A stretch of 8,495 nucleotides of DNA from Candidatus Omnitrophota bacterium (GCA_028719045.1 JAQULD010000070.1:1-8495); one strand, 5' to 3'. Positions 1-6,094 are shown, counted from the stretch's first letter. Numbers and translations: made by a program. The notes: generated by a model not told the origin, from the sequence alone.

Positions 1-402
1 GAATATTTGTGGTTTGACACTCAAGGCCGGCAGGAATTTATAAATATCACGCCGCAGGTAGAAGGCGCCCTTGCGAAATCCGCCGTAAAAGAGGGCTTGT
101 GCCTTGTCAATGCCATGCATATCACGGCGAGCGTTTTTATAAACGACGATGAAGATGGGCTGCACAAAGATTTCGCGCAATGGCTGGAAAAACTCGCCCC
201 TTACGCCAAAGACAAATACCGGCATAATCTTAGCGGGGAAGATAATGGCGACGCTCATCTGAAAAGGACGGTCATGGGCAGGGAAGTGGTTATTGCCGTT
301 ACAGGCGGGAAACTCGATTTCGGGCCGTGGGAGCAGGTTTTTTACGGTGAGTTCGACGGCAAGCGCAGGAAAAGAGTGTTAATTAAGATCATAGGCGAGT
401 AG
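1..402 (+). CDS. yjbQ: YjbQ/UPF0047 family protein, 5' end cut by window
   Basis: The frame is open from the first base and stops at TAG 400-402, giving 133 visible residues. The family is about 130-140 residues and usually has a few residues before the 'LWF' strand, so the real start probably lies just upstream; the TTG at position 7 falls inside that conserved strand and is unlikely to be the start. Seen in the sequence: 'INITPQVE', '[15 protein letters not shown]', '[15 protein letters not shown]', and the C-terminal '[16 protein letters not shown]', the hallmark block of UPF0047. Members are small cytoplasmic trimeric beta proteins; some have been reported to give weak thiamine-phosphate synthase activity in E. 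coli. The in vivo role is not settled, so the thiamine link is family knowledge and not evidence from this locus. The next gene begins 42 bases downstream on the same strand, so co-transcription is plausible. Family assignment is firm, function is not. Confidence 0.92.
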   Translation, partial: EYLWFDTQGRQEFINITPQVEGALAKSAVKEGLCLVNAMHITASVFINDDEDGLHKDFAQWLEKLAPYAKDKYRHNLSGEDNGDAHLKRTVMGREVVIAVTGGKLDFGPWEQVFYGEFDGKRRKRVLIKIIGE

Positions 403-444
403 GTTTTGCCGCCTGGATATTCCAATGAAGGATAGGGAGGAAAA

Positions 445-1011
445 ATGAAAAGAAGCAATAAGAGAAGCGCTTACTTTATCCATCCTTCGATACAGCTGCG
501 TTTTATTACAATGACAGTATTACCGACTTTTTTAATGAGCATTTTCTGTATTTATTTCCTCTTCGCCAGCGGGGAGCGCACCATGAAAAATGAAAAGCTG
601 AGGCTTGCCAAAGAAACCGCGCTGCTTAAGGACACTTTACAGAAGATCGAATCCGCGCAGGGGGGGCTGGATTCGGCAAGAAAGAACGCGATCTTAAAAC
701 ACGACGTGCAAATACTGCAATATAACCTGGAAAAACAGTATTTCAAGGACCTGGGCGACTGGATAGACGTAAAACTTACCTTGCTCATAATTATGCCTCT
801 TATCCTTATGTGCGTAGGCATTATGGCGCTTTTGTATTCGCACCGCATAGCCGGGCCGCTGTCCAGGATGGGAAAATGCATGGACATGCTGGCGCAGGGC
901 AAATATATTCCCGCTATTTCTTTCCGTAAATACGACGAATTTAAAGAAGTGGGGGAGGCTTTCGAAAGGCTGAGGGAAAAACTGGAGAAAAAGGGGCTTA
1001 TCCATGGTTAA
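445..1011 (+). CDS. HAMP-domain membrane protein without an output domain
   Basis: The 188-residue product has a basic N-terminus, a first hydrophobic helix at about residues 20-41, a charged, probably coiled-coil outer segment at about 42-108, a second helix at about 111-131, and a HAMP domain at about 132-182. The HAMP domain shows the typical 'HRIAGPLSRM' entry with its conserved proline at 138, then the 'DEFKEVGEAFERLR' second helix. Nothing follows: no kinase, methyl-accepting or cyclase domain. HAMP domains normally pass signals from an outer sensor to such outputs, so this protein may act through a partner or may only be structural; I cannot tell which. The ATG at 445 has a good Shine-Dalgarno (AGGGAGG, 434-440). 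The 3' end overlaps the NUDIX gene by 8 bases, which suggests translational coupling. Architecture is clear and function unknown. Confidence 0.85.
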   Translation: MKRSNKRSAYFIHPSIQLRFITMTVLPTFLMSIFCIYFLFASGERTMKNEKLRLAKETALLKDTLQKIESAQGGLDSARKNAILKHDVQILQYNLEKQYFKDLGDWIDVKLTLLIIMPLILMCVGIMALLYSHRIAGPLSRMGKCMDMLAQGKYIPAISFRKYDEFKEVGEAFERLREKLEKKGLIHG

Positions 1012-1792
1012 AAGCATCCGGATAAAGGGTACAGAAGTAAAAATTATCAAGGCGAATAGCCAAAAGCCCAAAGCGGGCGCGGGCTTTAACGCGCCGTTTT
1101 CTAAAGCGTTCGATGAGACAAAATTAAGGGTTGCCGCGAGAAAATCTTTGAGAAAAGCCGAAAGATCCAAGGTGAAAATATTCACTTTTACCGTGGCTCA
1201 TCCCCGCGGGGAAGCCGCTTTTCTATTGGCGGGCGCAAAGATCATGGCGCAGGAAGTATTGAAGCATCTGAGGGAGAATAAATCCGGGTTAAAAGAGATC
1301 GTTTTTTTATCCGAAGGACGCGAGGTTTACGAAGCGTTCCGGAAAAATGTTTTAGGATACCTGGATTATATAGTGAACCGCCTTCAGAGCCCGTTTGTCA
1401 CGGTAGACGCGATCATCGAAACAGGGGGGGAAAGCATAGTGATCATAAAAAGGAGCAACCCTCCTTTTGGCTGGGCGCTGCCGGGAGGATTCGTGGATTA
1501 CGGGGAAAGCCTGGAAGAGGCGGTCAGGAGAGAGGCAAAAGAGGAGACCGGGCTTATCCTGAAAAACCTTCAGCAATTCCACACTTATTCAGATCCCGGG
1601 AGGGACCCGCGTTTTCATACCATAGGGACTGTTTTTAGCGCGAGTGCCGGCGGTGTGCCGAGGGCAGGCGATGATGCGGCGGGGGTGAGGATAGTGAAAT
1701 TAAGCGAGATCCCGGAGCTCGATTTCGCTTTTGACCATAAAAAGATCATCACGGATTATATAAAATCAAGGCTTGAAATAAATTCTGTTTAG
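1004..1792 (+). CDS. NUDIX hydrolase (ADP-ribose pyrophosphatase-like) with a macro-like N-terminal region
   Basis: The 262-residue product has a complete NUDIX box at residues 162-184 (G162, E168, R176-E177, E180-E181, G183, matching Gx5Ex7REUxEExGU), so the Mg2+-binding catalytic helix is intact. 'FGWALPGGFVDYGES' before it and 'YSDPGRDPRFHT' (195-206) after it resemble ADP-ribose pyrophosphatases, which split ADP-ribose to AMP and ribose 5-phosphate; substrate is inferred from these motifs only. The NUDIX domain occupies about 130-258. Residues about 36-120 are not part of it and look like the second half of a macro domain: helix 'AARKSLRKAERSK', strand 'VKIFTFTV', then 'GAKIMAQEVLKHLRE', 'LKEIVFLSEGREVYEAF'. 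The glycine-rich second ADP-ribose loop is replaced by 'AHPRGEAAF' and most of the first half is missing. The start at 1004 has AAGGGG at 991-996 and overlaps the previous gene by 8 bases. The stop overlaps the helicase stop. Confidence 0.9.
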   Translation: MVKSIRIKGTEVKIIKANSQKPKAGAGFNAPFSKAFDETKLRVAARKSLRKAERSKVKIFTFTVAHPRGEAAFLLAGAKIMAQEVLKHLRENKSGLKEIVFLSEGREVYEAFRKNVLGYLDYIVNRLQSPFVTVDAIIETGGESIVIIKRSNPPFGWALPGGFVDYGESLEEAVRREAKEETGLILKNLQQFHTYSDPGRDPRFHTIGTVFSASAGGVPRAGDDAAGVRIVKLSEIPELDFAFDHKKIITDYIKSRLEINSV

Positions 1793-3663
1793 CCTTCCCG
1801 CAATTGTTTCTCCGCGTCGATTATCCCGCGGTTTATCACGCGGATAGTTTCCCGTATTTTATCTTTTAAGATATAAGAGATAGGCGCTTCATTTATTTCC
1901 CTTAAAATCTGGATACCCATCCTGAAATAGCGCACGACCTCGCCTTCATCGGTATCGGTGTATTGGAGGATTTTGGAGAATTGCATGCCTTGCAGCCAGC
2001 ACTCCATCGCCTTGGCAAGATGAAACGCCGGCATTTTGCTGAAAGGGTAAACCCTGTGCCTGCGTTCCCTTTGTTTTATCTGGTCGTATTTTTCTTCGCA
2101 GAGGTCCTTTATCAGGTGGCCTGCTTTAGGTATGGTCCCGAGCTGCTGGTTTTTTCTGGGTTCAAAGACGACAGCCGCGGCTAAAATGCCCAGCCCGAAT
2201 TCGTCAAGGTGTTCAAAAATACCGTCCGAATATAATTCTGAGAGTATCAATTCATAACCGTAAACGTTCTTGGCGAACAGGCCTTTGGGCGACAAGCCAC
2301 CGTTTTCCAGGTAATCCAATTCTTTTAGCAGCTTTAATTTTTCATTCATTAACCTCAAGGCTTCTTTTTGCTCGTTCCTGCGGGACTGAAAATAGTGCAA
2401 AGAGAGAGGATAGAATCTGAAGAGGTCTTCTTTGTGCTTTTGATAGAGATTGAGTATCGTGGCGTAAGAAGTATTGAGCTGGCTTTTTACTTCTTCGGGC
2501 CTGCCGTAAATGACCTGTTTTACTTCCTGGGGCGTTATCCTGTGCGGGTTGATCCTGCAGTATACGAAACCTTCTTTGTCCATGCCGCGCCTTCCCGCGC
2601 GGCCGGCCATCTGGTAGAAATCCCTGGTTTTCAGGTTCCTGAAAAATCTCCCGTAGAATTTCCTCAACTCATCGAACACCACGGTGCGGCTCGGCATATT
2701 TATCCCCAGCGCGAAAGTCTCGGTGGTAAAAATGACTTTTAATAGCCGGCTGGTAAACAGTCTTTCTATTACTTCTTTTAACGTGGGAAGCAGCCCTGCA
2801 TGGTGATAAGCGATGCCTTTTTTGATCAGCGGGTAAAGCTGCTGGGCGCTTTTTTCATGTTTTAATTCGTAACGCTCGCAGAGGGAATCGTAAAGGGCGA
2901 GGATCTCTTTCTGTTCGCGGCGGTTGAGAAAATTATAACTTTGCAGCTCAAAGGCCAGGTCTTCGGCTCTTTTCCTGCCGAATACGAAATATATGCAGGG
3001 GAAACCTTCTTTTTCCTGGATCGCGTCCATCAGCGCGTTTATTTTATTGAACTTTGAAAATTTCTGAGTCCTTATGTTTTCCAGCCTGTCGAAAATATGG
3101 TTCTGGCACTGGAAAAAGAAATGCAAAGGCACCGGCCTTTTTTCCTCAATGATTATTTTGGCCGGTTTTTTGTGTATGGACTCGATCCAAAGCGCGATTT
3201 CCTTAATGTTCGGGATAGTAGCCGATAATCCCAGGATATTCATATGGGCAGGGAGCATCACGAGCGATTCCTCCCAGACCGTGCCCCGCTCGAAATTATC
3301 CAGGTAATGGATTTCGTCAAAGATCACCCAGGAATAATTTTTCAGGCTCTCCGGCTCATCCAAAATCTTGTTCCTGAATATCTCGGTGGTCATTATCAAG
3401 ACCGGCGCGGACTGGTTTAAAGACACATCTCCCGTGAGGATACCCACGTTGTCACGGAACTGCCCTTGGAAATCGCGGAATTTCTGGTTGGAGAGGGCTT
3501 TTATGGGGGCGGTGTAAATTACTCCGATATTGTTCCGGATAGAATTTAGTATAAGGTGTTCGGCGATGGCGGTTTTACCCGCGCCGGTGGGAGCTGAGAC
3601 GATAACGGAGTGGCCCTGGTTTATGCAATCTATGGCTTCCTGTTGAAACCTGTCGTAGATCAT
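1789..3663 (-). CDS. Ski2-like superfamily 2 DEAD/DEAH-box RNA helicase
   Basis: The 624-residue product carries the full helicase motif set: Walker A APTGAGKT (24-31), Ia TAPIKALSNQK (51-61), LTGDV (76-80), DEIH Walker B (116-119), SAT (147-149), 'YHHAGLLP' (286-293), motif V TETFALGINMPSRT (314-327) and motif VI QMAGRAGRRG (351-360). The 'YHHAG' and 'ALGINMPS' blocks are typical of Ski2/Mtr4/HelY enzymes, which unwind RNA 3'-5' by ATP hydrolysis, often to feed exonucleases. The C-terminal part (about 480-595, including 'DEGEVVRYFRMGIQILREI') resembles the DSHCT helical domain. The protein is much shorter than eukaryotic Ski2 or Mtr4 (about 1,000 residues or more) and shows no room for the arch/KOW insertion. 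The ATG at 3663-3661 is the only usable start before an upstream in-frame stop near 3705-3703 but lacks a Shine-Dalgarno. Nucleic-acid target and partners are unknown. Confidence 0.93.
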   Translation of the reverse strand: MIYDRFQQEAIDCINQGHSVIVSAPTGAGKTAIAEHLILNSIRNNIGVIYTAPIKALSNQKFRDFQGQFRDNVGILTGDVSLNQSAPVLIMTTEIFRNKILDEPESLKNYSWVIFDEIHYLDNFERGTVWEESLVMLPAHMNILGLSATIPNIKEIALWIESIHKKPAKIIIEEKRPVPLHFFFQCQNHIFDRLENIRTQKFSKFNKINALMDAIQEKEGFPCIYFVFGRKRAEDLAFELQSYNFLNRREQKEILALYDSLCERYELKHEKSAQQLYPLIKKGIAYHHAGLLPTLKEVIERLFTSRLLKVIFTTETFALGINMPSRTVVFDELRKFYGRFFRNLKTRDFYQMAGRAGRRGMDKEGFVYCRINPHRITPQEVKQVIYGRPEEVKSQLNTSYATILNLYQKHKEDLFRFYPLSLHYFQSRRNEQKEALRLMNEKLKLLKELDYLENGGLSPKGLFAKNVYGYELILSELYSDGIFEHLDEFGLGILAAAVVFEPRKNQQLGTIPKAGHLIKDLCEEKYDQIKQRERRHRVYPFSKMPAFHLAKAMECWLQGMQFSKILQYTDTDEGEVVRYFRMGIQILREINEAPISYILKDKIRETIRVINRGIIDAEKQLREG

Positions 3664-3686
3664 GGGGTATCTGGATTTAAGATCAT
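3660..3686 (-). other. Possible 8-codon upstream ORF overlapping the helicase start
   Basis: In the leader of the helicase gene, an ATG at 3686-3684 opens a reading frame of eight codons (MILNPDTP) ending in TGA at 3662-3660. That TGA overlaps the helicase ATG as ATGA, the classical stop-start overlap used for coupling. Neither start has a visible Shine-Dalgarno, so translation of the mini-ORF is uncertain and the arrangement could be chance. Confidence 0.25.
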
Positions 3687-3724
3687 GAGGGAATATTTCA
3701 CGCTATACTTTGTTTCCTGTCCAC

Positions 3725-3753
3725 ATTATAAGCTAAAAATATTGATTTATCGA
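3725..3753 (-). promoter_or_regulatory. Predicted sigma70 promoter for the helicase gene
   Basis: On the minus strand there is a perfect TATAAT (3730-3725) preceded at 17 bases by TCGATA (3753-3748), which matches TTGACA at four of six positions. Transcription would begin near 3718 and give a leader of about 55 bases. The region is the only gene-free AT-rich stretch upstream of the helicase. The -35 box is weak, so the call rests mainly on the -10 box and position. Confidence 0.6.
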
Positions 3754-3769
3754 GAAAAAAGAGTAAAAT
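3742..3769 (+). promoter_or_regulatory. Predicted sigma70 promoter for the thermonuclease gene
   Basis: TTGATT (3742-3747), a 16-base spacer and TAAAAT (3764-3769) form a reasonable housekeeping promoter. Transcription would start near 3776, leaving a 20-base leader that contains the AAGGAG ribosome site at 3785-3790. The -35 box directly abuts the -35 box of the opposing helicase promoter, so two polymerases could hardly bind at once. Confidence 0.55.
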
Positions 3770-3795
3770 AAACCTGTGTTTAAAAAGGAGAATCG

Positions 3796-4362
3796 ATGAG
3801 AAAAAGCCTGGAAATGATGTTTTTTCTTATTGTTTTATTTTTATTTTTTCCCTTGCATCCTGCCGCCTGCGGTTCCGGAAGGCTCGAATCAGATTCCGGG
3901 ATGAAAATAAGTTTCCCTTTCGGCGCCAAATATGATTATACCGATATCTTAGTGTCCAGGGCGGTGGACGGGGATACCCTTAAACTTGAAAATGGAGAGA
4001 GGGTGAGGCTCATCGGAATAGATACCCCTGAAATGCACGAATCGGAAAAATTAATGCGGGACAGCCGCAAGACAAACCAGGATGTGGAGACCATTAAAGG
4101 CCTGGGCAGGCGGTCCTATGAGTTTACCAGGAAACTCGTGGAAGGCAGGAGAGTGTCGCTTGAATTCGACGTGGAAAAGAAAGACAAGTATGGCCGGCTG
4201 CTTGCTTATGTTTATTTGAAAGACGGCACATTCGTGAACGCCGAAATTGTAAAAGAGGGTTATGCTTCATTAATGACTATTCCTCCGAACGTAAAATACG
4301 CTGATCTGTTTTTGAAATTATACAGGCAGGCGCGGGAGGGTAGAAAAGGGCTGTGGAAATAG
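3796..4362 (+). CDS. Exported thermonuclease (staphylococcal nuclease) family protein
   Basis: The 188-residue product begins with a basic start and a hydrophobic stretch (about 8-20) followed by 'HPAACGSG', consistent with a signal peptide. Cys25 could be a lipid attachment site, but proline at -3 is unusual for a lipobox, so secretion versus lipoprotein is open. The SNase-like domain spans about 50-187. Counterparts of the staphylococcal nuclease active site are all present: D60 in VDGDT (57-61), R71, D76, T77 and E79 in RLIGIDTPE (71-79), and R134 in KYGR (131-134). The family uses Ca2+ to cut DNA and RNA at the phosphodiester backbone, so an active extracytoplasmic nuclease is expected. 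AAGGAG lies five bases before the ATG. The stop codon overlaps a perfect palindrome that separates it from aroC, 35 bases downstream. A nutritional role or degradation of foreign DNA is possible; nothing here decides. Confidence 0.93.
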   Translation: MRKSLEMMFFLIVLFLFFPLHPAACGSGRLESDSGMKISFPFGAKYDYTDILVSRAVDGDTLKLENGERVRLIGIDTPEMHESEKLMRDSRKTNQDVETIKGLGRRSYEFTRKLVEGRRVSLEFDVEKKDKYGRLLAYVYLKDGTFVNAEIVKEGYASLMTIPPNVKYADLFLKLYRQAREGRKGLWK

Positions 4363-4378
4363 CGTAAAATTTTACGCT
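4361..4378. repeat. 18-base perfect palindrome between nuclease gene and aroC
   Basis: AGCGTAAAATTTTACGCT reads the same on both strands, starting inside the nuclease stop codon and ending 19 bases before the aroC ATG. As RNA it could fold only a 7-bp stem with an AAUU loop, and no U-run follows, so it is a poor terminator. The symmetry fits a binding site for a dimeric regulator of aroC better, but no regulator is visible nearby. Confidence 0.6.
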
Positions 4379-4397
4379 TAATATGATGGGGTGAGAT

Positions 4398-5438
4398 ATG
4401 TTACGTTATTTAACCGCGGGTGAATCACACGGTTTAGGGTTGGTTGCGATCTTGGAAGGCATGCCGGCAGGCATAAAAATAGAACTTGAGGACATTAACA
4501 AAGAATTAAAGCGCCGGCAGCAGGGCTTTGGCCGCGGTAAGCGCATGCAGATAGAAAAAGACACCGCCAGGATAATTTCCGGCTTAAAAGGCGGGTTTAC
4601 CCTGGGAAGCCCCATAGCGTTATTGATACAAAACAAGGACGCCAGCATAGAAAAATTGCATAAGGTGGTCTGCCCGAGGCCCGGACACGCTGACCTGGCA
4701 GGGCTTCTTAAATACGGTTTTAGCGATTTAAGGAGCGTTCTTGAGAGGGCTTCGGCAAGGAGCACCGCGGCGCAGGTCGGCTTGGGCGCGTTATGTAAAA
4801 TCCTGCTTGGTGAATTCGGGATCAAAGTAACAAGCAGGGTATTATCCATCGGCGGCAAAAGCCGGGATGAAGAAATGAAAGAAAAGATACTCGAGGCGAT
4901 CAAAAGGAAAGATACCCTCGGAGGTATATTCGAGATCACGGTAAAAAAAGCCCCGGTGGGCCTTGGCAGTTATGTCCATCCTGATAAGCGCCTGGACGGC
5001 AGGATAGCGCAATCCGTGATGGCGATCCCGGGCGTAAAATCCGTTGAGATCGGCCTGGGCTCAGGCTATGCCGGTAAATTCGGTTCCGAATCACACGATG
5101 CCATTTATTATTCCGGGAAACAAGGATTTTTCCGTAAACAAAACAACGCGGGCGGGATTGAGGGCGGGATTTCCAACGGAGAAGACATCGTCGTGCGCGC
5201 CTGCATGAGGCCCATTTGCACCCTGTTAGAGCCTTTGGAATCGGTAAATATCCTTACGAAAAATATTTCCAGGGCGGCGGTGGAACGTTCGGATATCTGC
5301 GTGGTGGAGGCGGCGGGAGTAATTGCCGAGAGCGTTGTGGCTTTTGTTTTAGCAGACTGCCTTTTGGAAAAATTCGGCTCGGATAACATCTCGGATATCA
5401 AAAAGGCTTTCCGGGATTATCTGAAAAGAATAAATTAA
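4398..5438 (+). CDS. aroC: Chorismate synthase
   Basis: This enzyme makes chorismate from 5-enolpyruvylshikimate 3-phosphate by losing phosphate, using reduced FMN, the last shared step to aromatic amino acids, folates and quinones. At 346 residues it is near the usual bacterial length and looks complete. Visible signatures: GESHG at 8-12 with catalytic His11, 'FGRGKRMQIEKD' at 44-55, 'RPGHAD' at 94-99 with His97, 'ERASARSTA' at 116-124, 'GGISNGED' at 256-263 for FMN/substrate binding, and 'RSDICVVEA' at 297-305. One departure: the block usually written SARETAxRV reads SARSTAAQV, replacing a glutamate and an arginine; the first arginine (121) is kept. GGGGTGA (4388-4394) serves as ribosome site. 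The gene follows the nuclease gene after a palindrome and precedes a two-CW gene by 19 bases. Shikimate kinase, two steps earlier in the pathway, is encoded about 700 bases downstream in a separate unit. Confidence 0.98.
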   Translation: MLRYLTAGESHGLGLVAILEGMPAGIKIELEDINKELKRRQQGFGRGKRMQIEKDTARIISGLKGGFTLGSPIALLIQNKDASIEKLHKVVCPRPGHADLAGLLKYGFSDLRSVLERASARSTAAQVGLGALCKILLGEFGIKVTSRVLSIGGKSRDEEMKEKILEAIKRKDTLGGIFEITVKKAPVGLGSYVHPDKRLDGRIAQSVMAIPGVKSVEIGLGSGYAGKFGSESHDAIYYSGKQGFFRKQNNAGGIEGGISNGEDIVVRACMRPICTLLEPLESVNILTKNISRAAVERSDICVVEAAGVIAESVVAFVLADCLLEKFGSDNISDIKKAFRDYLKRIN

Positions 5439-5457
5439 CCGGTTAAACGGAGGGGAA

Positions 5458-5757
5458 ATGGCAAAACTCAATTGCTGGGAAGTCAAGAAATGCGGAAGAG
5501 AGCCTGGAGGGGCAAAAGCGGCTGAGCTGGGGATATGCCCTGCCAGCATAGAAGTAAAATGCAACGGGCTGAACTCCGGAAAAAACGCCGGCCGCTGCTG
5601 CTGGGCTGTAACCGGCACTTTATGCGGAGGAAAGATCCAGGGCGCTTTCGCGGCAAAAGTGGGCAATTGCATGAACTGCGAATTTTTTAAGCTGGTAGTT
5701 ACGGAAGAAGGCAGGAATTACATCGGGACAATGAAGATCCTGGAAAAATTGAAATAG
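5458..5757 (+). CDS. Two-CW domain protein, cysteine-rich, function unknown
   Basis: The 99-residue protein contains two Cys-Trp motifs, CW at 6-7 in 'NCWEVKKCGREPGG' and CCW at 47-49 in 'GRCCWAVTGTLCGG', and ends its core with 'GNCMNCEFFKLV' (69-80). Nine cysteines (6, 12, 27, 35, 47, 48, 56, 71, 74) in under 75 residues suggest a metal or iron-sulfur site or a redox role. This pattern is that of the two-CW domain, found alone or attached to sensory proteins in anaerobic bacteria; its biochemistry is not established to my knowledge. There is no signal peptide or membrane helix, so it should be cytoplasmic. GGAGGGG (5449-5455) sits close before the ATG. With only 19 bases from the aroC stop it is probably co-transcribed with aroC. 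Confidence 0.85.
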   Translation: MAKLNCWEVKKCGREPGGAKAAELGICPASIEVKCNGLNSGKNAGRCCWAVTGTLCGGKIQGAFAAKVGNCMNCEFFKLVVTEEGRNYIGTMKILEKLK

Positions 5758-5787
5758 GGCTATAAAAAGATTTTTGTTAGAAAATCG

Positions 5788-5820
5788 CTCCTCTTACGTC
5801 TATTGTAAGTAGAAGGGGGG
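5788..5820 (+). promoter_or_regulatory. Possible hairpin masking the spoVG ribosome site
   Basis: CTCCTCTT at 5788-5795 can pair over eight consecutive positions (two of them G-U) with AAGGGGGG at 5813-5820, which is the spoVG Shine-Dalgarno. An alternative fold pairs CTTAC (5793-5797) with GTAAG (5805-5809) and CTCCT (5788-5792) with AGGGG (5814-5818). Either would hide the ribosome site. This is inferred by eye, without an energy calculation. Confidence 0.35.
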
Positions 5821-5824
5821 TGAT
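5813..5824 (+). promoter_or_regulatory. spoVG: Strong Shine-Dalgarno that fixes the spoVG start
   Basis: AAGGGGGGTGAT is close to the full complement of the 16S rRNA 3' end and lies four bases before ATG 5829. An in-frame GTG at 5820 lies inside this element, so it cannot be the start served by it. Confidence 0.75.
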
Positions 5825-5828
5825 TCGG

Positions 5829-6086
5829 ATGGCAGAAGATTCACTTATCAGGGTGGTGCGGTTGTACCGCTTGGAAGGTGATTCAAAACTTAAAGCTTTT
5901 GCGGATATAGCAATAGGCGGTTTTATCATCAAAGGCTTACGCGTCCTGGAGGGGAAAAACGGTTTGTTTTTAGGCATGCCTCAGGAGAAGGCCAAGGACG
6001 GAAAATGGTATAATGCCTTCTATCCTGCGACCAAAGAAGCACGCCAGGACTTATCCGAGCTGGTTTTAACAGAGTATAACAGATAA
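5829..6086 (+). CDS. spoVG: SpoVG family nucleic-acid-binding regulator
   Basis: The 85-residue product matches the compact SpoVG fold over its whole length: an N-terminal strand 'IRVVRLYRLEGDSKLKAFADI', a central 'IIKGLRVLEGKNGLFLGMP' and a C-terminal helix with 'ARQDLSELVLTEY'. The pattern G-x-NGLF-x-x-MP followed by a 'DGKWYNAFYP' turn is the family hallmark. SpoVG was named for Bacillus sporulation and septation, but it also occurs in bacteria that do not sporulate, where members bind DNA or RNA and act as global regulators. Sporulation should not be inferred from it here. I start it at ATG 5829, giving the usual short N-terminus, because the in-frame GTG at 5820 falls inside the Shine-Dalgarno. 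The leader may fold over that site. It lies 71 bases after the two-CW gene and is followed immediately by a strong terminator. Confidence 0.92.
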   Translation: MAEDSLIRVVRLYRLEGDSKLKAFADIAIGGFIIKGLRVLEGKNGLFLGMPQEKAKDGKWYNAFYPATKEARQDLSELVLTEYNR

Positions 6087-6094
6087 AAAGCGAA

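Noticed and set aside
7..402. TTG at position 7 as the start of the YjbQ gene
   Set aside because: It falls inside the conserved 'LWF' strand and the frame stays open to the window edge, so the gene begins upstream.
694..1185. Long minus-strand frame across the HAMP and NUDIX genes
   Set aside because: It lies opposite two well-supported genes and its translation shows no recognisable domain.
2368..2742. Plus-strand frame inside the helicase gene
   Set aside because: It overlays conserved helicase motifs V and VI on the other strand and resembles no known family.
1..4362. A defence island made of HAMP protein, NUDIX, helicase and nuclease
   Set aside because: The genes fall into separate transcription units, the nuclease is exported, and the helicase is of the Ski2 type with no defence partner, so nothing beyond proximity supports it.
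4361..4378. Palindrome as an intrinsic terminator of the nuclease gene
   Set aside because: Only a 7-bp AT-rich stem is possible and no U-run follows.
4406..4939. Minus-strand frame of 177 codons inside aroC
   Set aside because: It is the complement of a strongly conserved gene; composition is serine- and proline-rich as expected of an antisense shadow.
5758..5812. A promoter of its own for spoVG
   Set aside because: TTGTTA at 5774-5779 and TATTGT at 5801-5806 are 21 bases apart, too far for a normal sigma70 promoter; TATAAA at 5761-5766 has no -35 partner.
5820..5828. GTG at 5820 as the spoVG start
   Set aside because: It is embedded in the Shine-Dalgarno; ATG 5829 has correct spacing and gives the usual N-terminus.
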